Below, piece by piece: positions 35,896 through 45,259 of a DNA stretch of 64,000 nucleotides. The stretch is from Kiritimatiellaceae bacterium (GTDB taxonomy: Bacteria; Verrucomicrobiota; Kiritimatiellia; Kiritimatiellales; Tichowtungiaceae). The translations under genes and the position numbers were made by a program. Within the stretch, counting starts at the first letter, position 1. Each line of letters begins with the position of its first letter. The notes beneath the pieces are model-generated. The model saw only the letters and a list, made by a program, of their open reading frames with translations, was not told the DNA's origin and ran no database searches. The stretch lies in the NCBI GenBank assembly GCA_013141415.1, contig JABFQY010000003.1:271729-335728 (forward strand), written 5' to 3'.

Positions 35896-35949
35896 GGAGG
35901 GTTTCGCTCCGTCGAAACCAAATTCGGCGGCGACAGAGCGCCGCCCTCC
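35896..35949. repeat. REPIN-like double-hairpin element E6
   Basis: Outer GGAGGG/CCCTCC; stems GTTTC-gctccgtc-GAAAC and GGCGGCG-acaga-CGCCGCC (one G unpaired). Lies between converging holB and aroQ. Confidence 0.75.
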
Positions 35950-35958
35950 GGATACGAT

Positions 35959-36411
35959 TTATCCGCGCAGGTGTTTCACCAGCGCCTGCAAGGCGAGGAT
36001 GTAGCCGTGGCCTTTGAATCCCATGATCTGACCGATACAGCCGGGAGCGGTGAGACTTTTGTGGCGGATTTCTTCGCGGGCATGGGTGTTGCTCAAATGC
36101 ACTTCCACCATCGGAACTTCTTTGGCGACCGCTTTAACGGCGTCGCCCAGTCCAAGGCTGGTATGGGTGTAAGCGGCCGGATTGATGATGATGCCGTTAA
36201 ATTTTCCGCGGCTTTCGCCAATCCAGGTAATCAGATCGCTCTCCGCATTGCTCTGCCGAAATTCGAGCTCTACCGCCCCCAGTTTTCCGGCGCAGGCGTT
36301 CATGTCCTGCGCGATGGAGGCCAGCGTTTCGGTGCCGTAAACCTCCGGCTCGCGCGTGCCAAGCAGGTTGAGGTTCGGGCCGTTCAGAACGAGAATTTTG
36401 AGCGTTTTCAT
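35959..36411 (-). CDS. aroQ: 3-dehydroquinate dehydratase, type II
   Basis: 150 residues, typical of the dodecameric type II enzyme of the shikimate pathway. LNGPNLNLLGTREPEVYG carries the catalytic Arg and Tyr, NPAAYTHTS and EVHLSNTHAREEIRHKS the rest of the active site. The start was set at the ATG before MKTLKILVLNGP; a longer frame has no family support. Divergent from the amidohydrolase gene with a 109-base shared promoter region. Confidence 0.95.
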   Translation of the reverse strand: MKTLKILVLNGPNLNLLGTREPEVYGTETLASIAQDMNACAGKLGAVELEFRQSNAESDLITWIGESRGKFNGIIINPAAYTHTSLGLGDAVKAVAKEVPMVEVHLSNTHAREEIRHKSLTAPGCIGQIMGFKGHGYILALQALVKHLRG

Positions 36412-36520
36412 GGCGGGAGTTTTACCAAAGATGGCGTGAATAGCAAGGGAAGCCTGCATGATGCACCCGCCGATTTATTATGGTCTTTGCGTTTTCACAA
36501 AGCTATTCTCTGCATCAGCC

Positions 36521-37771
36521 ATGAGTATTTTAATCAGACAGGTTGAGTGGAATGGGTCGCCCGTTGATGTGCACATCAGCGGCAACCGGATCAAAAAAAT
36601 CGGCGACTGTTCCGGCCAGACCGCCGAAACAGTTCTCGACGGACGGAACAAGGCGATTCTGCCGACGTTTCATAATGCCCACACTCATGCAGCGATGGCT
36701 TATATGCGCAGTTATGCCGACGACCTCGAACTGTTCACCTGGCTGAACCATCATGTCTGGCCGTTCGAAAGCAAAGTTACCGAAGCGGATGTTTATGACG
36801 GCGCACGGCTGGCCTGTCTGGAAATGATTAAGTCCGGCACGACGTTCTTTAATGACATGTACTGGTTCTGGCACGGCACCGCCCGCGCTGTCGATGAACT
36901 GGGAATGCGCGCCGCCCTCTCCGCCGTCTTCATCGACTTCGATGATCCGGCCAAAGCCAAAGAACAGATGGAACAGAACAAACGGCTGTTCGAAGAACGG
37001 ACGCAGTACAGCGACCGGATTATTTTCCAGCTCGGTCCGCATGCGATTTATACCGTGTCAGAAAAATCGCTCCGCTGGTGCGCGGAGTTCGCCGCGATAC
37101 ATAACCTGATGATTCACATCCATCTTTCTGAAACGCAAAAGGAAGTGGCCGATTGCATTCAAAAGCACGGTATGCGTCCGCCGGAATACCTCGAATCAAT
37201 CGGCTTCCTCGGCCCGAACGTCACCGCCGCGCACTGCATCTGGCTCGAACAGTCCGAAATGGAACTGCTGGCCCAGCGCGGCGTGAAAGCCCTGCACTGT
37301 CCGAGCTCCAATATGAAACTTGCCTCCGGCAAGTTCCGCTTCACCGACGCAATCAACGCCGGACTGCAAGTGGCGATCGGCACTGACGGTTGCGCTTCCA
37401 ATAACTGTCTCGATATGGGTTCCGAAATCAAAATGGCCGCCCTGCTCGAAAAACATTTTACCGGTGACACGACCGTTTTGAATGCACAAACCGCATGGCA
37501 TGCTGGGACCTGCGCCGGAGCGGAATTTTTCGGTCTCGACAGCGGCATCATTGCCGAAGGCGCACTGGCTGACTGCATGCTGGTTGATCTGAATAACGAA
37601 CGGCTGATCCCTGGGCACCACCTGATCGCCGATATGGTTTACAGCGCGGATAGTTCCTGCATTGACACCGTGATTTGCGATGGAAAAATTCTGATGCAAA
37701 ACCGTCGCGTACCGGGCGAAGAAGAAATCATCGCTAAAGGCCGCGCCCTCCGGGAAAAATTCAAACGCTGA
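36521..37771 (+). CDS. mtaD: Amidohydrolase, probable 5-methylthioadenosine/S-adenosylhomocysteine deaminase
   Basis: 416 residues. Metal-dependent deaminase fold: HNAHTHAAM (first metal His pair), HIHLSETQKEV, the His in TAAHCIWL and GTDGCASNNCLDM with the catalytic Asp. This pattern fits the MtaD/SsnA branch that deaminates 5-methylthioadenosine and S-adenosylhomocysteine; guanine deaminase or chlorohydrolase relatives share the motifs, so the substrate is less certain than the reaction. Confidence 0.85.
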   Translation: MSILIRQVEWNGSPVDVHISGNRIKKIGDCSGQTAETVLDGRNKAILPTFHNAHTHAAMAYMRSYADDLELFTWLNHHVWPFESKVTEADVYDGARLACLEMIKSGTTFFNDMYWFWHGTARAVDELGMRAALSAVFIDFDDPAKAKEQMEQNKRLFEERTQYSDRIIFQLGPHAIYTVSEKSLRWCAEFAAIHNLMIHIHLSETQKEVADCIQKHGMRPPEYLESIGFLGPNVTAAHCIWLEQSEMELLAQRGVKALHCPSSNMKLASGKFRFTDAINAGLQVAIGTDGCASNNCLDMGSEIKMAALLEKHFTGDTTVLNAQTAWHAGTCAGAEFFGLDSGIIAEGALADCMLVDLNNERLIPGHHLIADMVYSADSSCIDTVICDGKILMQNRRVPGEEEIIAKGRALREKFKR

Positions 37772-37820
37772 TCAGTCCGCCGGTGAACTAACCGCGAATG
37801 AACATGAATTAACGCAAATG

Positions 37821-37870
37821 CAGGCCGGGTGCCCTCACTCGGCGGAACAACGCCCACCGGGGGCAACAGT
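37821..37870. repeat. Degenerate REPIN-like element E7
   Basis: CAGGCCGGGTGCCCTCACTCGG, whose first stem is now imperfect, then CCCACCG-gggg, mostly unpaired. It has the same upstream flank TTAACGCAAATG as E1, so it is a decayed copy of that family. Lies in the 269-base gap after the amidohydrolase gene. Confidence 0.65.
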
Positions 37871-38040
37871 CCGCGCGGAAAGTAATCAACATTTTTATAA
37901 AGAGAGCAACGAAGGATTGATATAATCATTGTAATAATCCAATTTGACTATTATAAGTTTCCCAGAATGGGTAGCCCAAGAACAATAAGATTGGCTGTCA
38001 GAATCAAAACAGAACGATGTAATTATGAGGAAAAGAAGCT

Positions 38041-41000
38041 ATGATAAATAATTGTTTTGTCGGGTTTTTGGTCTGCATCCAAACGTGTGCGCCTATATTT
38101 GCTGATCTACCCGTCATTTATCCATCGGCATCTGATGCCATGATTGTAAATGTCACCAATCCACCTGATGGTCTTGCCGCAGCTATTCCAAATGACGGAA
38201 TTGATGACACGTCCGCCATCAACGCCATATTGTCGAAATATAACGGAATGTCATTAAATGCAATTACGCCGGAAGTTCCTACGGCATCACGCGTCGTTTA
38301 TTTCCCGGAAGGAACATATAATATCAGTGATACTTTGATTCCTCTCATGCCAGACGGTCTTCCATCCACATCCGTCGCCATTTCCGGCGCAGGCATGGGC
38401 AGAACTATTTTCAAACTCAAAGATAATGCGAACGGTTTCAATGATACCACCCATCCAAAACCACTGATCTTTCAAGGCAAACGATATGCGGATGGCGACC
38501 CGATGGGAAGCGGTCCGTGTTCGGCGATCGGTAATTTAGTGCGAAATTTAAGCATAAACTTAGGCAATAATCCGGGTGCAGCAGGAATTTTTGTGCTATT
38601 GGCAAATATGGGTGAAATATACAACGTGTCAATTTCCGCAACTCATGCTTTTGCCGGCCTGATAACATATGATCGCGCCGGAACTGGCTTGATAAAGAAT
38701 GTTAGTATAGATGGATGTAATTATGGAATTTACCAGCTATGGGATAATACAAACCATTATTATCTGCCTTTCCCGGAAGAGTCCCTTAACGACGGTTTGG
38801 TGTTTGAGCACATCACCATTTCAAACTATAAAATCTCGGCTATTTATAATTATGGCCGACATTATATTATGCGAGATGCGCTCCTTTCATCAACCAACGC
38901 CACTGGCCCGGCTATTGTACTCGGCCATTATATGCAAAATCCGGCCCAGTATGAGGCTTATGATCTACAAATTGCCGGAACACCAACCAAACCCGGGATC
39001 AAATTGCTGAGCGATCAGATTTTTATGTTCCTTAGAGACGCGAAAATCACCGACTGCTCCGTTCCAATTGACTTGTATACGGGAACTGACATAACTCAAA
39101 CGACGATCGATCAGTTTTCCTCTTTATCTACTCAGTCAAAATACCGTCCGGGATCAGAGTTGACACTCCGTCTTCCAGTAAAAGAAGTGCCGGTTTATCT
39201 TCCTGGAACCGCCGATTGGACAAAAACGAGCATGCGAACAAGTTATGACTCCACAAATAACAAAATCGCCTTACAAAATGATGTAAATAATTGCACAACA
39301 CCCGTGCTTTATATCCCGTATGGGCAGTACTCGCTGACGGGCACAATTAATGTCAGCAATGCCGCCTTGCGAATGATCAAAGGATTCTTCCCATACATGG
39401 TTGGATCTCCACAGATAAAAATCAGTGATGCCAATACTTGTATGAACATTGAAGATATTGTTTTTTCAGTAAATCATCAGATCATACAGGATATGAGCAA
39501 ACCTCTTGTTCTTAAAAATATTGGTGTTGGCCCAAAAATCAAAAATTCTTCCGTGGCGACAGGCGATATTTTCATTGAAAACATCGGTGCGCATCCTCAA
39601 ATCAGCGTAAGCAACAACATACACATGTACATTCGCCAGCTTAATCGTGAACACATGGGACTGACAAATGATGGAGCTATTATCTGGTGTCTCGGAGATA
39701 ATATAGAGTCGATGGGGGATCCATGTACCATGCCATGGACTACTAAAAACGGCGGTATATCTGAAATTTTAGGCGCTCAATTTGACGCAGAGACGTCCGC
39801 AGCTAATTATTATAATGCAACGAATTATGTTTATCAAATTGATGGAGAATCCAGTCGGCTGTCCGTACTGGGCAGCGGAACATTTGCAACAAATCTTAAT
39901 CATGGATGGGATCTTCTCATCACCGACAACCTAGGAGAAAAATACCAAACCACCGGAACAAATAGAGACTATTTGATTTTCAACTACCCAAATAATGCTT
40001 GGGGCAGAATGATATTACCTCCATACGTGGTTGATCGGCGGAATTTGGCCTTTTATCCAATGAGCGACGGCGTGAATAATACGGATTACTCGTTATATCA
40101 TATCTCTACAATGACCCCGTCCCGTATAGCCCAACGCTCCAATTTTGGGTTTTTGTATAAGACATTCACTAACGCCCTCAGTCGAAATGGCGTCAGCAAG
40201 AATATCAATGCGGTGTACCTTGAGGATAACAACTTGGCGCTGAATAATTTTAAAACGAACTACTGTGATTTCAGCGTCGCCCCTCAGGCTGGATATACAA
40301 TGAACATTTCCGGCATATCGTTTGACTATGCGGGAGAAAACAACGGCTACGGCAGTACTTACACCATGCGATTTTATTTAACGACAGATGACACAACCCC
40401 TCAGACATTAGGCTATGCTGAAATGGTCGTCACAAATAATGCATTCACCGACTGGAAAACCTGCTGGGTTGACTTGGGAAGCAACACCAACTTCCAAAAT
40501 CTGACGACATCAAAAACGTTCAGAATGTATTTTACCGCAAACGTTGTGCACTGGAAATGCATTGGATATTTTGACAATGTAGCTGTGCACGGAACGTGCG
40601 ATGAGCGGCTTGTAGATTTTGATTTTACAAGCAGTCTGGAACCGGTCTATCAGGATCCGCAAACAACTGGCCAGACTTTATACGAGGGAAGATTGCGTCA
40701 TGTGAACGACCTCGGACTTGCTTTACAGGACGGAATGGCACGTTTATTAGCCAGTAGAACACAAAATACGATCAGCAATTCAATTGCCGCCGACCAATAT
40801 CTTGTTTTTGACATCCAACCTTCTTCTTCATCCAGTATGAATTTAAAAAAGCTCATGTTTGATATGAAAATGGCTCAACTGGGTTCCTTTGGTCCGATTA
40901 CATATACTGTTTCAGTTCAATCTTCCGTTAAAGGATTTGACGCGTACAAAACCATAGCTGAGTTTACTGAGATATTCAGCGACACAAACGCCGTCAAATC

Positions 41001-41142
41001 CAAGGTAATTGATCTGGATTACCCGGAATATCAAAACTTACAGGGTGAAGTTTCATTCCGGTTGTATATTGCCGATGATCAGGCGGGCTATTTGTATCGT
41101 CCTTCTATCGACAATCTGAAAGTTCGTGGCGTAACGAAATAG
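38041..41142 (+). CDS. Large secreted beta-helix protein, pectate-lyase-like N-terminal domain
   Basis: 1033 residues with a probable signal peptide (FVGFLVCIQTCAPIFA). Residues about 45-330 show the pattern of pectate-lyase-superfamily (Pectate_lyase_3) proteins: NDGIDDTSAINAIL, VVYFPEGTYNISDTL and SGAGMGRTIFKLKDN, followed by ladder-like repeats. A second similar block seems to begin near residue 400 (TTPVLYIPYGQYSLTG). The C-terminal 350 residues are beta-rich, likely sandwich domains. Probable role: polysaccharide binding or cleavage; no catalytic residues can be named. The gene is markedly AT-rich next to its neighbours, which suggests transfer. Ribosome site GAGG ahead of the ATG. Confidence 0.75.
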   Translation: MINNCFVGFLVCIQTCAPIFADLPVIYPSASDAMIVNVTNPPDGLAAAIPNDGIDDTSAINAILSKYNGMSLNAITPEVPTASRVVYFPEGTYNISDTLIPLMPDGLPSTSVAISGAGMGRTIFKLKDNANGFNDTTHPKPLIFQGKRYADGDPMGSGPCSAIGNLVRNLSINLGNNPGAAGIFVLLANMGEIYNVSISATHAFAGLITYDRAGTGLIKNVSIDGCNYGIYQLWDNTNHYYLPFPEESLNDGLVFEHITISNYKISAIYNYGRHYIMRDALLSSTNATGPAIVLGHYMQNPAQYEAYDLQIAGTPTKPGIKLLSDQIFMFLRDAKITDCSVPIDLYTGTDITQTTIDQFSSLSTQSKYRPGSELTLRLPVKEVPVYLPGTADWTKTSMRTSYDSTNNKIALQNDVNNCTTPVLYIPYGQYSLTGTINVSNAALRMIKGFFPYMVGSPQIKISDANTCMNIEDIVFSVNHQIIQDMSKPLVLKNIGVGPKIKNSSVATGDIFIENIGAHPQISVSNNIHMYIRQLNREHMGLTNDGAIIWCLGDNIESMGDPCTMPWTTKNGGISEILGAQFDAETSAANYYNATNYVYQIDGESSRLSVLGSGTFATNLNHGWDLLITDNLGEKYQTTGTNRDYLIFNYPNNAWGRMILPPYVVDRRNLAFYPMSDGVNNTDYSLYHISTMTPSRIAQRSNFGFLYKTFTNALSRNGVSKNINAVYLEDNNLALNNFKTNYCDFSVAPQAGYTMNISGISFDYAGENNGYGSTYTMRFYLTTDDTTPQTLGYAEMVVTNNAFTDWKTCWVDLGSNTNFQNLTTSKTFRMYFTANVVHWKCIGYFDNVAVHGTCDERLVDFDFTSSLEPVYQDPQTTGQTLYEGRLRHVNDLGLALQDGMARLLASRTQNTISNSIAADQYLVFDIQPSSSSSMNLKKLMFDMKMAQLGSFGPITYTVSVQSSVKGFDAYKTIAEFTEIFSDTNAVKSKVIDLDYPEYQNLQGEVSFRLYIADDQAGYLYRPSIDNLKVRGVTK

Positions 41143-41214
41143 CTTTTTAAACTGTCAGTTTTTCCCGATCTGCACATTTTTATGCGCCGATCAAAATACA
41201 AATTTTCGGCGGAA

Positions 41215-41889
41215 TTATAAATCCGCTTTTTCTGCAATCAGCAGATTGGCGGTGTAAAAGAGCATGATAAATACCAGCTCAAGAGATTCTTCAAAACAGG
41301 GAAGAATGGAAAGATCGGCCCGCTCCAGAATGCTCAATCCATCGACCGCTTCACAAAGAACAACCAGCCCTACAGCAACCCAGGCCAGCAGAAAACAGAT
41401 GCCGGGGGCTTTGCTCGCGGCCGCTTTGATCATACGGCGGTAGAAGCTGAACAGAAGACCGGCGATCACGACGGCAATCGGAGCGTAGAGAAGTACCCAG
41501 GAATAGCCGCGTTGATCAAGCCGGGTATCCTTAACAATGCCGGTGGCCTGCTCCAGTTCATAGCCCATGAATTCATGGAGCGACAGCGCCTCGTCAGCCG
41601 AGAGAAAACAGAAGCCGAGCGCCATCAGAACCAGCAGGGCTTTCCCAGGCTTTGGAAGCGCCGGATGACGGCTGACTAGAAAGAAGGAAAGCCCGGCAAT
41701 CACGAAAAGGATGCTTTCGAACCATGTACCGATGGTGCGCTCCTCACGCAGATCAATAATGGCGTTCAGGTAGTCCAGCAGTTTGGATGTGCCTTGCGTG
41801 TAATAGGCGAAAAATGCCTGCGCAATGACGAGCAGGCAGAGGATGATCAGTGGCCACAGTAACAGACGGAGCAGTTCACGGACTTTCAA
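41215..41889 (-). CDS. Polytopic inner-membrane protein of unknown function
   Basis: 224 residues with about six hydrophobic segments (LLLWPLIILCLLVIAQAFF, ESILFVIAGLSFFLV, ALLVLMALGFCFLSADEA, WVLLYAPIAVVIAGLLF, ICFLLAWVAVGLVVL and a last one near the C-terminus). Acidic residues (SADEALSLHE, CEAVD, CFEESLE) sit at helix ends, which might bind metal or protons. No family recognised. Confidence 0.7.
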   Translation of the reverse strand: MKVRELLRLLLWPLIILCLLVIAQAFFAYYTQGTSKLLDYLNAIIDLREERTIGTWFESILFVIAGLSFFLVSRHPALPKPGKALLVLMALGFCFLSADEALSLHEFMGYELEQATGIVKDTRLDQRGYSWVLLYAPIAVVIAGLLFSFYRRMIKAAASKAPGICFLLAWVAVGLVVLCEAVDGLSILERADLSILPCFEESLELVFIMLFYTANLLIAEKADL

Positions 41890-41963
41890 AATAACACCTC
41901 TTTTGTTAGATGGAATCTATACATTAAAATGCGCGCTGGAAACGAATAACAATTGCCTTCGGC

Positions 41964-43196
41964 TCACTTGACGGGGTTCAGGACGACGTACGTCGGCAGG
42001 CCCAGCACTCCGAAATGATCAAGAATTTCCTTGGCTGGTGATTCGTCGTAGTTTGAGGCATCAAACTTGATCACCTTGTACCGCTCCATGCGGGATTTGA
42101 TTTTTGGATCGGCAAATGTGGTCTTATCCATTGCGCGGCAGTTCTTACACCAGTCGGCCCAGAAATCGATAAAGACCGGTTGATTGGCCGCCAAAGCTTC
42201 CGATAGAACATCTTTGAAGCAGGTTGATTTATTTTCGCAAACCACCAGATGCTCCTCGCCGCCGGATGGCTTCATGTGTGCTATCAGCAGACGTCCGCCC
42301 AGCTGCCCGTAATAACCGGCCAGTAATAGAATCAGCACGCCGAATCCGCGCTTTACCCATTCCATCCATGCGCCCGGCCTCGGCAGGAACGACAGCCCCG
42401 CTCCGGCAAACGGCCACGGCAGTGCCATGCCCAGACCCAGCACAAACGGCAAAGCCAGCCCGGCATGCACGCCGTTGGTGTACAGATTGCCGGAAAGAAG
42501 CAGTACAGCAATCACCACCGGGGCCACGCAGGCACCGGCCAGCAGAGCTGACAGTCCGCCGATACCGAACGCGGCCAGATATTCCTCTTCGACCTGCCGA
42601 CGGCTTAGATGCTGATGGAGTTTTGCCAGATCAATATGAAATACGTTGAACATCGCCAGCGCCAGTAGCAGAAAAATCACCGCGATGATGAGATTAAACC
42701 ACGGACTGGCATTCAGTGCGCCGAACCGTGCGCCGCCCAGCACCACCGCCAGTCCGAGAAGTCCGTAAACCACCGTAATCCCCAGTCCGTACGCCGAACC
42801 GAGCGCAAACCCTTTGCGGCGCGATTCCGACTGTGCCCCGGCCCCGATGATCGCCAGATTCACCGGAATCATCGGCAGAACGCATGGCGTCAGGTTCAAC
42901 GCCAACCCGCCGAACAGGATTAGCAGCAATGTCGGCCACAAACCCCAGTTCTCATAAAACGTAACCGGCCGCGCCGTAAACCGTTTGAAAATTCCGGGCT
43001 TCTTGCGCATCCCTTCCGCACGATCCAGAAATTCCGTAAAGTCTCCAACATCCATGTATCCCGTGCCGGTTCGTACGACGGTGAACTGCTTTACAACATC
43101 CTGCCAGGATGTTTCGGCTGGTTTCTGCACAGGACTCTGCGCGGTAGCGGTCAGCACCGCCGCAAGAAGAAGAGAGAAAAGGATTAACTTTTTCAT
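41964..43196 (-). CDS. DsbD-like thiol:disulfide interchange protein (CcdA plus thioredoxin domain)
   Basis: 410 residues. Signal sequence (MKKLILFSLLLAAVLTATAQS), a short periplasmic segment, a CcdA-type membrane domain with the redox cysteines in NLTPCVLPMIP and AGACVAPV, and a C-terminal thioredoxin-like domain with WADWCKNCRAMD. It passes electrons from cytoplasmic thioredoxin to periplasmic thiols. The N-terminal DsbD-alpha domain is missing: only about 55 residues precede the first membrane helix, against about 140 in Escherichia coli DsbD, so its partner must be another protein. Confidence 0.9.
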   Translation of the reverse strand: MKKLILFSLLLAAVLTATAQSPVQKPAETSWQDVVKQFTVVRTGTGYMDVGDFTEFLDRAEGMRKKPGIFKRFTARPVTFYENWGLWPTLLLILFGGLALNLTPCVLPMIPVNLAIIGAGAQSESRRKGFALGSAYGLGITVVYGLLGLAVVLGGARFGALNASPWFNLIIAVIFLLLALAMFNVFHIDLAKLHQHLSRRQVEEEYLAAFGIGGLSALLAGACVAPVVIAVLLLSGNLYTNGVHAGLALPFVLGLGMALPWPFAGAGLSFLPRPGAWMEWVKRGFGVLILLLAGYYGQLGGRLLIAHMKPSGGEEHLVVCENKSTCFKDVLSEALAANQPVFIDFWADWCKNCRAMDKTTFADPKIKSRMERYKVIKFDASNYDESPAKEILDHFGVLGLPTYVVLNPVK

Positions 43197-43222
43197 AGGT
43201 ACACTCCAGACTCACCGCACTT

Positions 43223-44608
43223 ATGGACAGCGACGAGCATACCGCGTTAAAAATTTTGAAGCAAATCCGCAAGGCAGGTTTTTCCGCTTTCTTTGCTGGC
43301 GGCTCGGTGCGCGATAAACTGCTGGGCCGTATAGCCAAAGACTATGACATCGCCACCAGCGCCACGCCGGACCAAATCGAAGCACTCTTTCCGAAAACCG
43401 TTGCCGTCGGCAAAGCCTTCGGTGTCATCGTCGTTGTGCAGGATGGAACCGAAACCGAAGTCGCCACGTTCCGCGCCGATGGCGGCTATCAGGATGGTCG
43501 CCGCCCCGACTCCATTCATTTCTGCGGCGCGGAGGAAGATGCCAAACGCCGCGACTTCACCGTCAACGGCATGTTCTATGATCCGCTCGAAGACAAAGTA
43601 ATCGACTATGTCGGCGGACAGGTTGACCTCGAAAAGAAGATTATCCGTGCCATCGGCGATCCGGAAAAGCGTTTTTCCGAAGACCATCTGCGAATGCTCC
43701 GCGCCGTTCGTTTCGCACACACCCTCGGATTTGAAATCGAACGGGCGACCCGCGCCGCGATTAAAAAGTTCGCGCCGGATATCGCCAAAATCAGCGCCGA
43801 ACGGATCGAAAATGAATTTTCGCGCACGCTCACCGAAAGCATCAAACCCGGTGATGCGCTGAAAGACCTGGTCGACCTCGGACTCATGGCGCACATCATC
43901 CCCGAAATTCTTCCAATGATCGGACAGGAACAGCCGCCGGAATTTCATCCGGAAGGCGATGTCTTTGTACACACCTGCCTCATGCTCAACCTGATGAAAA
44001 ATCGTGACGCAGACACCCTCGCCTTCGGCAAATGGCAGACGGGGGCGTCTGCCCCACAACTACAGAACACACCACCCAACTTCAATAAGCTCCTCGCCTA
44101 CACCGCGCTCCTGCACGATGTCGGGAAACCTGCGACAGCCTTTATGGGTGCAGACCGTCTGCGTTTCCACGGTCACGAACGAAAGAGCGCCGAAATGGCG
44201 GAAGAAATTCTGCGCCGTCTGAAACTGCCGTCGAAAGAGATTAAACAGATCGTCACCGCCGTTGACGGCCACATGCGCTTCAAGGATGTGCAGAAGATGA
44301 ATAAATCGACTCTGCGTAAACTGATGGGTGCGGAGACATTTGACCTCGAACTGGAGTTGCACCGCGTCGACTGCTCCGGCAGTCACGGCCTGCTAGACAA
44401 CTATCACTTCCTGCTCGCAAAAGCCGAAGAGATGAAAAACGAGCCGATCCTGCCCGAACGGTGGGTCACCGGAAAAGACCTGCGCGAACTCGGCGTCGCT
44501 CCCGGCCCGCGCATGGGCGAACTGATCCAGCTCGCCTACGACGCCCAGCTCGAAGGCCGCTTCCCCGACCGCGACGCCCTGCTCGTCTGGCTTAAGACAC
44601 AGATCTGA
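43223..44608 (+). CDS. CCA tRNA nucleotidyltransferase / poly(A) polymerase family
   Basis: 461 residues. Nucleotidyltransferase head [25 protein letters not shown] with the metal-binding Asp pair, [12 protein letters not shown], and an RNA-binding neck ([11 protein letters not shown]). A C-terminal HD domain follows ([19 protein letters not shown]). CCA-adding and poly(A)-adding enzymes cannot be told apart by eye. Odd: residues 270-277 are coded by a perfect hairpin (GGCAGACG-gggg-CGTCTGCC) just before the HD domain, probably half of a REPIN-like element. Confidence 0.88.
   Translation: MDSDEHTALKILKQIRKAGFSAFFAGGSVRDKLLGRIAKDYDIATSATPDQIEALFPKTVAVGKAFGVIVVVQDGTETEVATFRADGGYQDGRRPDSIHFCGAEEDAKRRDFTVNGMFYDPLEDKVIDYVGGQVDLEKKIIRAIGDPEKRFSEDHLRMLRAVRFAHTLGFEIERATRAAIKKFAPDIAKISAERIENEFSRTLTESIKPGDALKDLVDLGLMAHIIPEILPMIGQEQPPEFHPEGDVFVHTCLMLNLMKNRDADTLAFGKWQTGASAPQLQNTPPNFNKLLAYTALLHDVGKPATAFMGADRLRFHGHERKSAEMAEEILRRLKLPSKEIKQIVTAVDGHMRFKDVQKMNKSTLRKLMGAETFDLELELHRVDCSGSHGLLDNYHFLLAKAEEMKNEPILPERWVTGKDLRELGVAPGPRMGELIQLAYDAQLEGRFPDRDALLVWLKTQI
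44034..44053. repeat. Single hairpin E8 inside the CCA-transferase gene
   Basis: GGCAGACG-gggg-CGTCTGCC, a perfect 8-bp stem. It resembles one half of the double-hairpin elements and adds residues [10 protein letters not shown] in a loop. Confidence 0.6.
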
Positions 44609-44678
44609 TTGGAAAAACCATTGCGGAAAGCCGGAAACATTGGAACACTCCGGCCACGATTTAAACGGGAGTCCTGTC

Positions 44679-45227
44679 ATGGAAGAACTGATTCGCAAAC
44701 TGCTGATTGAACTGGGCGAAAATCCGGAACGCGAAGGGCTGAAAGGAACGCCTGCCCGCGTGGCCGAGTCCTACAAATTTCTGACGAACGGCTACCACCA
44801 GAACATCGACGACGTGCTAAACGGCGCCTTTTTCGAAGCCGAGGACAGCCACATGGTGATCGTCAAAGACATCGAGGTTTACAGTCTCTGCGAACACCAC
44901 ATGCTTCCGTTTATCGGCAAGTGCCATATCGGCTACATTCCGGAAAAGAAAGTGATCGGCGTCAGCAAGCTGGCCCGTGTCGTGGATGTTTTCGCCCGCC
45001 GCCTCCAGATTCAGGAACGGCTGACCGATCAGATCGCCCATGTCATTATGGAAAAAACCGGCGCGCAAGGCGTCGGCGTGGTGATCGAGGCGCAACATCT
45101 CTGTATGATGATGCGCGGCGTCGAAAAACAGAATTCCAAGATGATCACCTCCGCCATGCACGGAACCTTCCGCTCCCAGCTGGCGACCCGTACCGAATTT
45201 CTCCGGCTGATTGGAACGATCGGTTGA
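44679..45227 (+). CDS. folE: GTP cyclohydrolase I
   Basis: 182 residues. First step of tetrahydrofolate synthesis. Zinc ligands in [12 protein letters not shown] and [22 protein letters not shown]; also [21 protein letters not shown] seven bases ahead of the chosen ATG decides against a start 13 codons upstream. recN follows closely. Confidence 0.96.
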   Translation: MEELIRKLLIELGENPEREGLKGTPARVAESYKFLTNGYHQNIDDVLNGAFFEAEDSHMVIVKDIEVYSLCEHHMLPFIGKCHIGYIPEKKVIGVSKLARVVDVFARRLQIQERLTDQIAHVIMEKTGAQGVGVVIEAQHLCMMMRGVEKQNSKMITSAMHGTFRSQLATRTEFLRLIGTIG

Positions 45228-45259
45228 CCGATCAGTCTTAAATTGGAATGATGCGCGGC

